In this document: positions 30,257 through 44,039 of the stretch, one piece after another
Layout of the letters: every line of letters starts with the position of its first letter
Position numbering within the stretch: the first letter of the stretch is position 1
Assembly (NCBI RefSeq): GCF_032854445.1
Contig: NC_088297.1
Location: forward strand, 25,495,127-25,559,126
Source: Liolophura sinensis
Taxonomy: Eukaryota > Mollusca > Polyplacophora > Chitonida > Chitonidae
Reading direction: 5' to 3'
DNA: 64,000 bases
The notes under the pieces: generated by a model
Seen by the model: only the letters and a program-made list of their open reading frames with translations
The model's database searches: none
What the model was told of the DNA's origin: nothing
Translations under genes and position numbers: made by a program

Positions 30257-31104
30257 AGAGTTTTGATTACAATTTTAGGCTAAAGCCAAAAATCACATTG
30301 TAAAACGGGTCTCAGGTGTGGCACTGAACTCTCTTCCGTCTGCAGAGCCCTGATAAGTTTGGCGCACTTCGCCAGTATGTTAACTGCTGACATCACAAAT
30401 TCCGATCATGTTTCCTTGCTCTATCCTTTTAGTTTCAAGCGGGACAGAAATAAGCACCATTTTTAATGTTAATGGTATGAGTTTACCAGACTCTGATGAA
30501 CAACTATGAAATAAATAAATGCACATGTATGCGGGTCATCTTAATAACACAATAAACGTCAATGTTTGTTTGGGCTACGTTGACCCAAACACTGCCTGAT
30601 ACAACAGCTGATCTTTAGAAATCGATAAAAAAATTATGACTTTTATTAAGTGTATTTACCCAGAACATGCAACAGACACATGCAAGTTAATTGGAAGAGC
30701 TATAATTACGTTGTGATTTACAACAACACAATATCATTGATAAATTTAGCTGTCCGTAAGGCAAAAGTCCTTAACTAAACCGCATGAGACCGTGGGTCCA
30801 CAACAGCGGAGGACAAGCTGTTGCCCGCAGTCAATTGAAAAAATGCCTCGTCAGTGATTCTGTTATGAATATCATTGACTGGGCCACTGATGGTGACATC
30901 GGGCATGTTTGGTGACGTGAATAAAAGCCCATTGTATCTGACTCTGTAAATACTCGCCGCCTGTTTACAACGAAGTGTCTTCTAGCCTACAAAAACACCT
31001 TTGACAACATGTTCAGTTTAGTTTAGTTTATTAAAAGAATACATGAAACGTATGATTATAACTTCTTATTAGCCAGTTAATTGATAAATTTATTTGATAA
31101 ATTT

Positions 31105-31225
31105 TATTTTTCTGCCCTACCCAAGAATGCTTCACGGCGACAACCAGCGTTATGGTGGCAAGAAACCAGACATAGCACGGGGAAAATCCACGATCAGCCG
31201 CAGATGTTGACTATTCTCTGACAAA
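31105..31225 (-). mobile_element. SINE relic
   Basis: CCCTACCCAAGAATGCTTCA, GGCGACAACCAGCGTTATGG and ACGATCAGCCGCAG match the complement of the SINE body with more divergence than the copy at 41190. Confidence 0.55.
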
Positions 31226-31439
31226 TGCGGCCAAATGCGCATATTCTCCTTGAGTCCAAAAAGATATTTTATTTTATTATTATTTAACAATCTTTTACTA
31301 TGTTTTAATTTCTATATTTTATGGGATTCGCGGTTTACGTCATGGAACGTGCGACAGACAACAACATAACATGATGAGTAGTTTTAGACCAGAACCTCTA
31401 GTAATTAAACTCTTGCAATATTGATAGATTTACATATCT

Positions 31440-34380
31440 TTTCACACGTCGCCATGCCGCAACCCTGTCTGGCGTTTCAGATTTACTTGTTTTTCCACAC
31501 GTCAGGATAAGAAACACCCCTCTGTCGTTACAGATTTACGTATCTTTCCACGCGTCATGATAAGGCACAACCCTCTGTCGTTACAGATTAACATATCTTT
31601 CCACACGTCAGGATAAACCACAACCCTCTCTTGTTACAGATTTACATATCTTTCCTCACGTCAGGATAAGAAACACCCCTCTGTCGTTACAGATTTACGT
31701 ATCTTTCCACACGTCAGGATAAACCACACCCCTCTGTCGTTACAGATTTACATATCTTTCCACACGTCAGGATAAACCACAACCCTCTCTTGTTACAGAT
31801 TAACATATCTTTCCTCACGTCAGGATAAACCATACCCCTCTGTCGTGACAAATTTACATATCTTTCCTCACGTCAGGATAAATCCACCCCTCTGTCGTTA
31901 CAGATTTACATGTCTTTCCACACGTCAGGACAAACCACCCCTCTGTCGTTACAGATTTACATATCTTTCCACACGTCAGGACAAACCCACCCCTCTGTCG
32001 TTACAGATTAACATATCTTTCCACACGTCAGGATAAACCTCACCCCTCTGTCGTGACAAATTTACATATCTTTCCTCACGTCAGGATAAACCCACCCTTC
32101 TGTCGTTACAGATTTACATATCTTTCCACACGTCATGATAAACTACACACCTCTGTCGTGACAAATTTACATATCTTTCCTCACGTCAGGATAAACCTCA
32201 CCCCTCTGTCGTTACAGATTTACATATCTTTCCACACGTCATGATAAACTACACCCCTCTGTCGTGACAAATTTACATATCTTTCCTCACGTCATGACAA
32301 ACCCACCCCTCTGTCGTAACAAATTTACATATCTTTCCTCACGTCAGGATAAACCCACCCCTCTGTCGTTACAGATTTACATATCTTTCCTCACGTCATG
32401 ATAAACCACATCCCTCTGTCGTGACAAATTTACATATCTTTCCACACGTCAGGATAAACCTCACCCCTCTGTCGTTACAGATTTACATATCTTTCCACAC
32501 GTCATGATAAACTACACCCCTCTGTCGTGACAAATTTACATATCTTTCCTCACGTCATGATAAACCCACCCCTCTGTCGTTACAGATTTACATATCTTTC
32601 CACACGTCATGATAAACTACACCCCTCTGTCGTGACAAATTTACATATCTTTCCTCACGTCATGATAAACCCACCCCTCTGTCGTCACAGATTTACATAT
32701 CTTTCCTCACGTCATGATAAACCACATCTTCTGTCGTGACAAATTTACATATCTTTCCTCACGTCATGCCAAACCACCCCTCTGTCGTTACAGATTTACA
32801 TATCTTTCCACACGTCATGATAAACTACACCCCTCTGTCGTGACAAATTTACATATCTTTCCTCACGTCAGGATAAACCTCACCCCTCTGTCGTTACAGA
32901 TTTACATATCTTTCCACACGTCATGATAAACCTCACCCCTCTGTCGTGACAAATTTACATATTTTTCCTCACGTCAGGACAAACCCACCCCTCTGTCGTT
33001 ACAGATTTACATATCTTTCCACACGTCATGATAAACTACACCCCTCTGTCGTGACAAATTTACATATCTTTCCTCACGTCAGGACAAACCCACCCCTCTG
33101 TCGTACAGATCTACATATTTTTCCTCATGTCATGATAAAGTACACCCCTCTGTCGTGACAAATTTACATATCTTTCCTCACGTCAGGATAAACCTCACCC
33201 CTCTGTCGTTACAGATCTACATATCTTTCTCACGTCATGATTAACCACATCCCTCTGTCGTTACAGACTTACATATCTTTCCACGCGTCATGATAAACTA
33301 CGCCCCTCTCTCGTTACAGATTTACATATCTTTCCACACGTCATGATAAACCTCACCCCTCTGTCGTTACAGATCTACATATTTTTCCTCATGTCATGAT
33401 AAGGCACAACCCTCTGTCGTTACAAATTTACATATCTTTCCACACGTCAGGAAAAACCACACCCCTCTGTCGTCACAGACTTACATATCTTTCCTCACTT
33501 CAGGATTAACCACGCCCCTCTGTCGTTACAGACTTACATATCTTTCCACACGTCAAGATAACCACACCCCTCTGTCGTTACAGACTTACATATCTTTCAA
33601 CACGTCATGATAAACTACACCCCTCTGTCGTTACAGATTTACATATCTTTCCTCACGTCATGATTTACCACACCCCTCTGTCGTTACAGACTTACATATC
33701 TTTCCACACGTCATGATAAACGACACCCCTCTGTCGTTACAGATTTACATATCTTTCCTCACGTCAGGATAACCTCACCCCTCTGTCGTTACAGATTTAC
33801 ATATCTTTTCTTCACGTCATGATTAACCACAACCCTCTGTCGTTACAGACTTACATATCTTTCCTCACGTCATGATTAACCACACCCGTCTGTCGTTACA
33901 GATTTACATATCTTTCCTCACGTCAGGATAAACCACACCCCTCTGTTGTTACAAATTTACATATCTTTCCACGCGTCATGATAAACTACACCCCTCTATC
34001 GTTACGGATTTACATATCTTTCCACACGTCAGGTAAACCCCACCCCTCTGTCGTTACAGATTTACATATCTTTCTACACGTCATGATAAAACCCACCCCT
34101 CTGTCGTTACAGACTTACATATATTTTCTCATGTCATGATATACCAAACTCCTCTGTCGTTACAGACTTCCATATATTTTCACATGTCATGATATACCAA
34201 ACTCCTCTGTCGTTACAGATTTACATATCTTTCTACACGTCATGATAAAACCCACCCCTCTGTCGTTACAGACTTACATATATTTTCTCATGTCATAATA
34301 AAACCCACCCCTCTGTCGTTACAGTCTTACATATATTTTCTCATGTCATGATATACCAAACTCCTCTGTCGATGCGGAAA
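31440..34380. repeat. 52/53-bp minisatellite, about 56 units
   Basis: The unit is GATTTACATATCTTTCCACA, CGTCAGGATAAACCACACCC and CTCTGTCGTTACA. Alternating variants (CCACACGTCATG with CCTCACGTCAGG; GTTACAGA with GTGACAAA) form dimers in 31840-33200. The array degenerates toward 34380. Confidence 0.95.
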
Positions 34381-34679
34381 TCATATCTTTCAACATATCG
34401 TGATGAGTATCTGCGTCAAAACAGACATTCGTATACCAGCCGTCATCCAATTAGGACGCTCCAGATCAACAATAACAAGGCCAGTTCCCAAAATAACGTA
34501 TAACACAAACCACAAAGACCTAAGAAAGTATATAAAGTAAGAAAACAGGACAAAATCATGCAAATAAAAAGCAACAAAACAGTTTTCAGTGATATTGGAA
34601 AGACGCAAGATATATTCTACGCGACTGAGCAAAATTAGTATACAAATCGTGTACCAAATCGTGAAGCAAATTTGTCGTT

Positions 34680-37600
34680 ACAAATCATTGTGGGTGTCTC
34701 ATGCCTTATGTCAGTATACTGGGTCTGAAAGGTGTGGCATGTCTGATGTCAGTATACTGTGCCTGGCGGGTGTGCCGTATCTTATGTCAGTATACTGTGT
34801 CTGAGGAATTCTCATGCTTTGTGTCAGAATACTGTGTCTGAGGGGTGTGTCATGTCTTATGTCAGTATACTGGGTCTGACGGGTGTCTTATGTCTTATGT
34901 CAGTATACTGTGTCTGAGGGGTGTGGCATGTCTTATGTCAGTATACTGGGTCTGACGGGTGTCTTATGTCTTATGTCAGTATACTGTGTCTGAGGGGGTG
35001 TGGCATGTCTTATGTCAGTACACTGTGTCTGAAAGGTGTGGCATCTCTTATGTCAGTATACTGTGTCTGAAAGGTGTGGCATGTCTGATGTCAGTATACT
35101 GTGCCTGGCGGGTGTGCCGTATCTTATGTCAGTATACTGTGTCTGAGGGAATTCTCATGCTTTGTGTCAGTATATTGTGTCTGAGGGGTGTGTCATGTCT
35201 TATGTCAGTATACTGGGTCTGACGGGTGTCTTATGTCTTATGTCAGTATACTGTGTCTGAGGGGTGTGTCATGTCTTATGTCAGTATACTGGGTCTGACG
35301 GGTTGTCTTATGTCAGTATACTGTGTCTGAGGGGAGTGTCATGTCTTGTGCCAGTATACTGTGTCTGAGTGGGTGTGTCATGTCTTGTGCCAGTATACTG
35401 TGTCTGAGACGAGTGTCATGTCTTGTGCTAGTATACTGTTTCTGAGGGGTGTGTCATGTCGTGTGTCAGTATATTTTGTCTGAGAGGAGTGTCATGTCTT
35501 GTGTCAGTATACTGTGTCTGAGGGGTGTGTCATGTCTTGTGTCAGTATACTGTGTCTGAGGGGTGTGCCGTATCTTATGTCAGTATACTGTGTCTGAGGG
35601 GTATATCATGTCTTGTTTCAGTATACTGTGTCTGAGGGGTGTGCCATGTCTTGTGTCATTAAACTGTGTATGAGGGGTGTGGCTTCTCTTGTGTCAGTAT
35701 ACTGTGTCTGAGGGGTGTGGCATGTCTTATGTCAGTATACTGTGCCTGGCGGGTGTGCCATGTCCCATGTCAGTATACTGTGTCTGAGGGGTGTGCGTAT
35801 CTTGTGTCAGTATACTGTGTCTAACGAGTGTGTCATGTCTTATGTCAGTATACTGTTTCTGAGAGGAATGTCTGACGTGTGTGTCATGTCTTATGTCAGT
35901 ATACTGTGTCTGAGGGGAGTGTCATGTCCTGTGTCAGTATACTGTGTCTGACGGGTGTGTAATGTCTTATGTCAGTATACTGTGTCTGAGGAGTGTCATG
36001 TCTTGTGTCAGTATACTATGTCTGAGGGAATTCTCATGTCTTGTGTCAGTATACTATGTCTAAGGGGTGTCTTATGTCTTATGTCAGAATACTGTGTCTG
36101 AGGATAGTGTCGTGTCTTGTTGCAGTATACTGTGTCTGAGGGGAGTGTCATGTATTGTGTCAGTATAATGTTTCTGAGGGGTGTGCCATGTCTTATGTCA
36201 GAATACTGTGTCTGAGGAGTGTTCCATGTTTTATATCAGTATACTGTGTCTGAGGGGTGTCTCATATCTTCTGTCAGTATACTGTGTCTAAGGGGTCTCT
36301 CATGTCTTATGTCAGTATACTGTGTCTGAGGGGTGTGTCATGTCTTATGTTAGTATACTGTGTCTGAGGGGTGTGGCATGTCTTATGTCAGTACACTGTG
36401 TCTGAGGGGTGGTGGCATGTCTTATGTCAGTATACTGTGTCTGAAAGGTGTGGCATGTCTGATGTCAGTATACTGTGCCTGGCGGGTGTGCCGTATCTTA
36501 TGTCAGTATACTGTGTCTGAGGGAATTCTCATGCTTTGTGTCAGTATATTGTGTCTGAGGGGTGTGTCATGTCTTATGTCAGTATACTGGGTCTGACGGG
36601 TGTCTTATGTCTTATGTCAGTATACTGTGTCTGAGGGGAGTGTCATGTCTTATGTCCAGTATACTGGGTCTGACGGGTGTCTTATGTCAGTATATTTTGT
36701 CTGAGGGGAGTGTCATGTCTTGTGCCAGTATACTGGGTCTGAAAGGTGTGGCATGTCTTATGTCAGTATACTGTGTCTGAAAGGTGTGCATGTCTGATGT
36801 CAGTATACTGTGCCTGGCGGGTGTGCCGTATCTTATGTCAGTATACTGTGTCTGAGGGAATTCTCATGCTTTGTGTCAGTATATTGTGTCTGAGGGGTGT
36901 GTCATGTCTTATGTCAGAATACTGTGTCTGAGGAGTGTTCCATGTTTATATCAGTATACTGTGTCTGACGGGTGTCTCATGTCTTATGTCAGTATACTGT
37001 GTCTGAGGGGTGTGTCATGTCTTATGTTAGTATACTGTGTCTGAGGGGTGTGGCATGTCTTATGTCAGTACACTGTGTCTGAGGGGGGTGTGGCATGTCT
37101 TATGTCAGTATACTGTGTCTGAAAGGTGTGGCATGTCTGATGTCAGTATACTGTGCCTGGCGGGTGTGCCGTATCTTATGTCAGTATACTGTGTCTGAGG
37201 GAATTCTCATGTCTTATGTCAGTATACTGTGTCTGAGGGAATTCTCATGCTTTGTGTCAGTATACTGTGTCTGAAAGGTGTGGCATGTCTTATGTCAGTA
37301 TACTGTGTCTGAGGGGTGTGCCGTATCTTATGTCAGTATACTGTGTCTGACGGGTGTCTCATGTCTTATGTCATTATACTGTGTCTGAGGGAATTCTCAT
37401 GCTTTGTGTCAGTATATTGTGTCTGAGGGGTGTGTCATGTCTTATGTCAGAATACTGTGTCTGAGGAGTGTTCCATGTTTTATATCAGTATACTGTGTCT
37501 GACGGGTGTCTCATGTCTTATGTCAGTACACTGTGTCTGAGGGGTGTGGCATGTATTATGTCAGTATACTGTGTCTGAGGGGTGTGGCATGTCTGATGTC

Positions 37601-40460
37601 AGTATACTGTGTCTGAGGGGTGTGGCATGTCTGATGTCAGTATACTGTGCCTGGCGGGTGTGCCGTATCTTATGTCAGTACACTGTGTCTGAGGGGTGTG
37701 GCATGTATTATGTCAGTATACTGTGTCTGAGGGGTGTGGCATGTCTGATGTCAGTATACTGTGTCTGAGGGGTGTGGCATGTCTTATGTCAGTATACTGG
37801 GTCTGACGGGTGTCTTATGTCTTATGTCAGTATACTGTGTCTGAGGGGTGTGGCATGTCTTATGTCAGTATACTGGGTCTGACGGGTGTCTTATGTCTTA
37901 TGTCAGTATACTGTGTCTGAGGGGTGTGGCATGTCTTATGTCAGTATACTGGGTCTGACGGGTGTCTTATGTCTTATGTCAGTATACTGTGTCTTGAGGG
38001 GTGTGGCATGTCTTATGTCAGTATACTGGGTCTGACGGGTGTCTTATGTCTTATGTCAGTATACTGTGTCTGAGGGGTGTGGCATGTCTTATGTCAGTAT
38101 ACTGTGTCTGAGGGGTGTGTCATGTCTTATGTCAGTACACTGTGTCTGAGGGGTGTGGCATGTCTTATGTCAGTATACTGTGTCTGAAAGGTGTGGCATG
38201 TCTGATGTCAGTATACTGTGCCTGGCGGGTGTGCCGTATCTTATGTCAGTATACTGTGTCTGAGGGAATTCTCATGCTTTGTGTCAGAATACTGTGTCTG
38301 AGGGGGTGTGTCATGTCTTATGTCAGTATACTGGGTCTGACGGGTGTCTTATGTCTTATGTCAGTATACTGTGTCTGAGGGGTGTGGCATGTCTTATGTC
38401 AGTATACTGGGTCTGACGGGTGTCTTATGTCTTATGTCAGTATACTGTGTCTGAGGGGTGTGGCATGTCTTATGTCAGTACACTGTGTCTGAAAGGTGTG
38501 GCATCTCTTATGTCAGTATACTGGGTCTGAAAGGTGTGGCATGTCTGATGCCAGTATACTGTGCCTGGCGGGTGTGCCGTATCTTATGTCAGTATACTGT
38601 GTCTGAGGGAATTCTCATGTCTTATGTCAGTATACTGTGTCTGAGGGAATTCTCATGCTTTGTGTCAGTATACTGTGTCTGAGGGGTGTGTCATGTCTTA
38701 TGTCAGTATACTGGGTCTGACGGGTGTCTTATGTCTTATGTCAGTATATTTTGTCTGTGGGGAGTGTCATGTCTTATGTCAATATACTGTGTCTGAGGGG
38801 TGTGTCATGTCTTGTGTCAGTATACTGTTTCTGAGGGGTGTGTCATGTCTTGTGTCGGTATATTTTGTCTGAGAGGAGTGTCATGCTTTGTGTCAGCATA
38901 CTGTGTCTGAGGGGTGTGCCGTATCTTATGTCATTATACTGTGTCTGAAGGGTATATCATGTCTTGTTTCAGTATACTGTGTCTGAGGGGTGTGCCATGT
39001 CTTGTTTCATTAAACTGTATATGAGGGGTGTGGCATCTCTTGTGTCAGTATACTGTGTCTGAGGGGTGTGGCATGTCTTATGTCAGTATACTGTGCCTGG
39101 CGGGTGTGCCATGTCTTGTGTCAGTATACTGTGTCTGAGGGGTGTGCCGTATCTTGTGTCAGTATACTGTGTCTGACGAGTGTGTCATGTCTTATGTCAG
39201 TATACTGTTACTGAGGGGAATGCCTGACGTGTGTGTCATGTCTTATGTCAGTATACTGTGTCTGAGGGGAGTGTCATGTCCTGTGTCAGTATACTGTGTC
39301 TGGCGGGTGTGTAATGTCTTATGTCGGTATACTGTGTCTGAGGAGTGTCATGTCTTGTGTCAGTATACTGTGTCTGACGGGTTGTTTCGTCTTGTGTCAG
39401 TGTACTGTGTCTTAGGGGTGTGCCATGCCTTATGTCAGAATACTGTGTCTGAGGGGAGTGTCGTGTCTTGTTGCAGCATACTGTGTCTGAGGGGAGTGTC
39501 ATGTCTTATGTCAGTATACTGTGTCTGAAGGTTGTGCCAAGTCTTGTGTCAGTATACTGTGTCTGAGGGGTATGTCATGTCTTGTTTCAGTATACTGTGC
39601 CTGAGGGGTGTGCAGTATCTTGTGGCAGTATATAGTGTCTGACGAGTGTGTCATGTCTTATGTCAGTATACTGTTTTTTAGGGAGTGTCTGACGTGTGTG
39701 CCATGTCTTATGTCAGTATACTATGTCTGAGGGGAGTGTCATGTCTTGTGTCAGTTGTGTCTGACGGGTGTGTAATATCTTGTGTCAGTATACTCTGTCT
39801 GGCGGGTGTGCCATGTCTTATGTCAGTATACTGTGTCTGAGGAGTGTCATGTCTTGTGTCAGTATACAGTGTCTGACGGGTTGTTTCGTCTTGTGTCAGT
39901 GTACTGTGTCTTAGGGATGTGCCATATCTTATGTCAGAATACTGTGTCTGAGGGGAGTGTCGTGTCTTGTTGTAGCATACTGTGTCTGAGTGGAGTGTCA
40001 TGTCTTGTGTCAGTATACTGTGTCTGAGGGGTGTGTCTTGTCTTGTGTCAGTATACTGTGTCTGAGGGGTGTGTCATGTCTCGTGTCAGTATACTGTGTC
40101 TGAGGGGTGTGTCATGTCTGATGTCAGTATACTGTGTCTGAGGGGTGTCATGTCTTGTGTCAGTATACTGTGTCTGAAGGTTGCGCCACGTCTTGTGTCA
40201 GTATACCGTGTCTGAGGGGTGTCTCATGTCTTATGTCAACATACTGTGTCTGTGGTGTGTGCCATATCTTATGTCAGTATACTGTGTCTGAAAGGTGTCC
40301 CATGTCTTATGCCCGTATACTGTGTCTGGGTGGTGTGTCATGTCTTATGTCAGTATACTCTGTCTGAGGGGTGTGTCATATCTTGTATTGGTATACTTTG
40401 TCTTGGTAGGGTGTCATATCTGATGTCAGATACTGTGTCTGGGTTGGGTGTCATGTCTGG
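34680..40460. repeat. 38-bp minisatellite with higher-order structure, about 150 units
   Basis: The unit is GTCAGTATACTGTGTCTGAG followed by GGGTGTGGCATGTCTTAT. Marker variants travel together (TGTGCCTGGCGGGTGTGCCG, then GAGGGAATTCTCATGCTTTG, then GGGTCTGACGGGTGTCTTAT). The set recurs near 35090, 36470, 36810, 37150, 38215 and 38560, so multi-unit blocks were copied. ORFs of 60-128 codons are repeat translations. Confidence 0.95.
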
Positions 40461-40639
40461 TGTCATGAAAACAGCTGACCGCTTCCCTCTGCATGATTCT
40501 GTACTAATTTTAGACTGCATATGCTTTCACAGTTCTTAGTTGGTTTGTGCTCATGGTTGATTTGAGGTTTGACTTTGCGATTATTGACCTGGAAGGCCCA
40601 TTTCGGTTGAATGCCTGTCCTGACCCATATATACAAGTA

Positions 40640-41040
40640 TACTGAGTTTGATGTGGTGTCATCTGGTGTCAATATACTGTTACTGTCTTGTGTGTCATAT
40701 CTGGTGTCAGTTATGTTTAAGAGCTGTCATATCTGGTGTTTTCTGCGTCCAGGTAAGATGTCATTTCTGGTGTCAGTATACTGTAAATGGGTTGGGTGTC
40801 ATGTCTGTTATCAGGATACTGTGTCTGGACGGGGTGTCATGTCTGTTGCTAGGATACTGTGTCTGGACGGGGTGTCATGTCTGTTGCCAGGATACTGTGT
40901 CTGGACGGGGTGTCATGTCTGTTGTCAGGATACAGTGTCTGGACGGGTGTCATGTTTGTTGTCAGGATACTGTGCCTGGGGTCAATGTCTGGTGTCAATA
41001 TATTGTGTCTTGGCGGATGTCTTATCTGGTGTCACTGTTT
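40640..41040. repeat. Degenerate right edge of the 38-bp array
   Basis: Units of TGTCTGGACGGGGTGTCATG plus TCTGTTGYCAGGATACTG. This version is closer to the short array of copy 1 (27290) than the core array is. Confidence 0.85.
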
Positions 41041-41189
41041 AGTGAGACAGCGCTGTAAAAGTGTCGGTATTAAGTGTGCTGCAATGCAAAAAGCACGTTT
41101 TGACAACCAGAAAATTATAAGGAAGAGTAGTGTTGTTCAGAAATGTTGTACATTCAAAAGTGAATCACAAGCTGTTTACTTTGCATTTA

Positions 41190-41395
41190 TTTAGTTTACG
41201 CCGTACTCAAGAATATTCCACATATATGACGGCGGCCAGAATTGTTGGGGGAAATCGGAGAGAGCCCGGGGTAAACTCAGGTTGCTAGCATACCTTCCCA
41301 CGTGCGGCCGGAGAGGACCGCATTGGTGAGGGGATCGTGGATCATTACGCTGCGCTAGCGCTCTAAGCAACTGAGCCACGGAGGCCACCGTTTGC
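41190..41395 (-). mobile_element. Near full-length tRNA-derived SINE
   Basis: Read on the minus strand: head CCGTGGCTCAGTTGCTTAGA (box A TGGCTCAGTTG), a degenerate box B region, body CGGCCGCACGTGGGAAGGTA and GCCGCCGTCATATATGTGGA, tail TTCTTGAGTACGGCGTAAAC. Missing from copy 1 at the equivalent place, so it probably arrived after the duplication. Confidence 0.82.
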
Positions 41396-41929
41396 TTTAA
41401 ACGTAATTCATGAAAGGAACGCGAGTTTAACAGAAAACAAAAAACAACAATATATCTGAATCGTTTTTCGGTTTTATCAATGTAATGTTTCAGTTCATCA
41501 CAAGCCAATGTCCACTTCCATGTTCCTGATGAAACCATAAATTGCTCATTCTGGTTTATCAGTATAACAAAGGATAGAGCCCTAACACAATGCAGAATGG
41601 TGAAACGTGTGAAAAGAGCTCCTGGGTCTGGAATTAAAGACACGATCGTAATCAGGGACTTATAAATGGCAAGCTAAAAAGACGTTCAGATTTTTAACAT
41701 GTATTTCACTGTTGAAAATGTAAAGAATTTTAGACATTCCAGTCAATTTCCAGCTACATGTATCTATCCACCATGTCATTGTACTCTTTGTATACAATAA
41801 ACATAGTGATGTACGACGTCACATCCGGTTTTATAGGAAAGACTTCCGGTTACCAGATCTGTTTTTCTGACGTGAGTAGACACATTTAGTTAATCGATAG
41901 TTCGTCATACTGGAGTACTACTGTTATAC

Positions 41930-42430
41930 CAGCCCATTCCCCTAGTACAGGGTGGAGTGCCTAATAGCAAGTGTGACATACTTCCTTCCTGTTCAGGATA
42001 TCTGATATGTGATATACCAGCCCATTCCCCTAGTACAGGGCGGAGTGCCTGATATCAAGTGTGACATACTTCCTTCCTGTTCAGGATATCTGATGTGTGA
42101 TATACCAGCCCATTCCCCTAGTACAGGGTGGAGTGCCTGATATCAAGTGTGGCAGACTTCCTTCATGTTTATGATATCCGATGTGTGATATACCAGCCCA
42201 TTCCCCTAGTACAGGGTGGAGTGCCTGATATCAAGTGTGGCAGACTTCCTTCATGTTTATGATATCCGATGTGTGATATACCAGCCCATTCCCCTTGTAC
42301 AGAGTGGAGTGCCTAATATCAAGTGTGACATACTTCCTTCCTGTTCAGGATATCCGATGTGTGATATACCAGCCCATTCCCCTAGTACAGGGTGGAGTGC
42401 CTGATATCAAGTGTGGCAGACTTCTGTCGT
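41930..42430. repeat. 88-bp minisatellite, about 6 units
   Basis: The unit joins a GATATCAAGTGTGGCAGACT plus TCCTTCATGTTTATGATATC part (related to the 29190 array) to a new part GTGATATACCAGCCCATTCC plus CCTAGTACAGGGTGGAGTGC. Confidence 0.92.
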
Positions 42431-42879
42431 TTTATGATATTAGATGGGGCATACCTCCCTTTCACAACAAAACTCTGATATCAAATGGGGAAACTTCTGC
42501 AGGTTAATGGGAATTTCATTGCACACTTCCCTCTGGTTATGGACTTCAGGTATCATGTTTATGCTATTTACGAACTGCTTATGTCAGGACACTTTATGTG
42601 GGACACTTTTTGCTGTTAATTAACTTCTGATATCAGGTGTGGCAAACACTCTTCCTTATACGCAGCATTGATATCATGTTTGGGGTACTTTGTCAATATG
42701 TTAACTTCTGACATCACAAATTCCAATATCAGAAATTCTGATCATATCACATGTGACATACATTGTCGGTGTAAGAAAATCTGATATCATGACTGGCGCA
42801 CGTTTATCATGCTTGCCTTCATTTACAAACTTCCGATTTTCACGTTCCCGCTAAATTTTACCTTTTTATTATCTTCTGT

Positions 42880-43030
42880 TAGCAGGAGACAAACACTTTT
42901 CCCTATTGAAGAACGTGTCATATCACGTGTGGCACACTTTTCCCTCTTGAAGAACGTGTGATATCACGTGTGGTACACTTTTTCCTCTTGAAGAACGTGT
43001 GATATCGTGTGTGGCACGCTTTCAGTCATT
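42880..43030. repeat. 41-bp minisatellite, 3-4 units
   Basis: GAAGAACGTGTGATATCACG followed by TGTGGCACACTTTTCCCTCTT repeats three times, with a degenerate last unit. Confidence 0.85.
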
Positions 43031-43424
43031 AAAGGGCATCAGATATCCGGGGTAGATTTCTTTCCTGCTTATATGAGCTTTTGATATCAGGCACACCCCT
43101 CCTTTTTTGGGTCTCCTGTGTTAGACATTGCACACTCTTCCCTGATTGTGAGCGCAAGATACCAGGCAAGTCTGGGGGCATCTCAAAACTGACGTCTTCT
43201 TACAAATCTGTATTGATCTCATTCAGACTTTTCCCCTCGGGGTTTTCATTGCTTTTTTCTATTTCGGCTTCGTATATGGTCAGTTTTCTACAAGAAAAAA
43301 TAAACAGTGTTTTTGGTCTGTGATAACTAACTCTCATAAAAAATACCAATAAAATATAAATGACGAAATAACAAATAAAACATAATCAACTGGAAAGTAA
43401 AGGGGTTTTGTGTAAATACAAAAT

Positions 43425-43548
43425 AAATAAATCAATCAATCAATCAGTCAATACATAATAAAAATAACAAACAAAAACAATTAGCAAAATTATTACTAAA
43501 TTTCGGCTCGGACCGAAATACCGACCCTCGATTACCATTATCGTCCGA

Positions 43549-43585
<37 letters not shown>

Positions 43586-43800
43586 CGTTTAGCAAAGCAC
43601 TCATAAATATTTGACCTGTACAGCAGCAGTTAGTTTCATTTGTTGAGGCAGTAAATCACTGGCAATTACACCATTATAACTCCTCCAGCTTTACGACAGG
43701 AGGTTTGTCAGGTACCTGGCTGAGGGGGGTAGTTTACTCCACATATGTTCCCCCGTTCATTCCATCCAGACACACCTTACCGCCATGAGACAGGTAAAAA
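43425..43800. repeat. Complementary tetranucleotide repeats and possible SINE relic
   Basis: A (TCAA)n tract at 43431-43450 and an (ATTG)n tract at 43551-43584 are complementary and could pair. The sequence after the second tract (GGCGTTTAGCAAAGCACTCA) weakly resembles an old SINE tail. The A-rich DNA beyond 43800 (AATAAATAAAATAAT words to 43950) is simple sequence. Confidence 0.5.
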
Positions 43801-44039
43801 ATTCGGCGTTACACAATACGCAAATAAATAAAAAAAATAAAATAATAAAATAAATAAATAAGAAAATAATAAAAATATTAAAAAAAACCAAATTACTATC
43901 ACATAAATAAATATATAAAATAAATAAATAAATGAAAAAAAAATTAAAAATAACCCCACAGATCTTGAACATTCTGTCCCTGTCAGCTAATGGGAGTGAT
44001 ACACTGGTTGTAAAATATCAAAATCTTAGAATGAAAACG

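Larger units (their letters stand above)
24070..30420. repeat. Segmental duplication, copy 1
   Basis: Blocks here match, in the same order and orientation, blocks in 30640-42760: 24070-24770 with 30640-31090; 25905-26110 with 34480-34680; 27290-28300 with 34680-41870; 29190-30010 with 41930-42430; 30310-30415 with 42640-42760. Shared landmarks include TTACAACAACACA..ATCATTGA and GGTATTAAGT. Arrays and SINEs between the blocks differ. Confidence 0.78.
30640..42760. repeat. Segmental duplication, copy 2
   Basis: Second, adjacent copy of the 24070-30420 segment in the same orientation. It is about twice as long because of the arrays at 31440-34380 and 34680-41040. The spacer between the copies is about 220 bp. 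Confidence 0.78.

Noticed and set aside
31440-40460. Small ORFs of 60-130 codons repeated through the arrays
   Set aside because: They are periodic translations of the 52-bp and 38-bp units, without independent starts or domains.
43757-43972. Phe/Leu/Ile/Tyr-rich ORFs resembling membrane proteins
   Set aside because: They arise from A/T-rich simple sequence read on the minus strand; no start context or homology.
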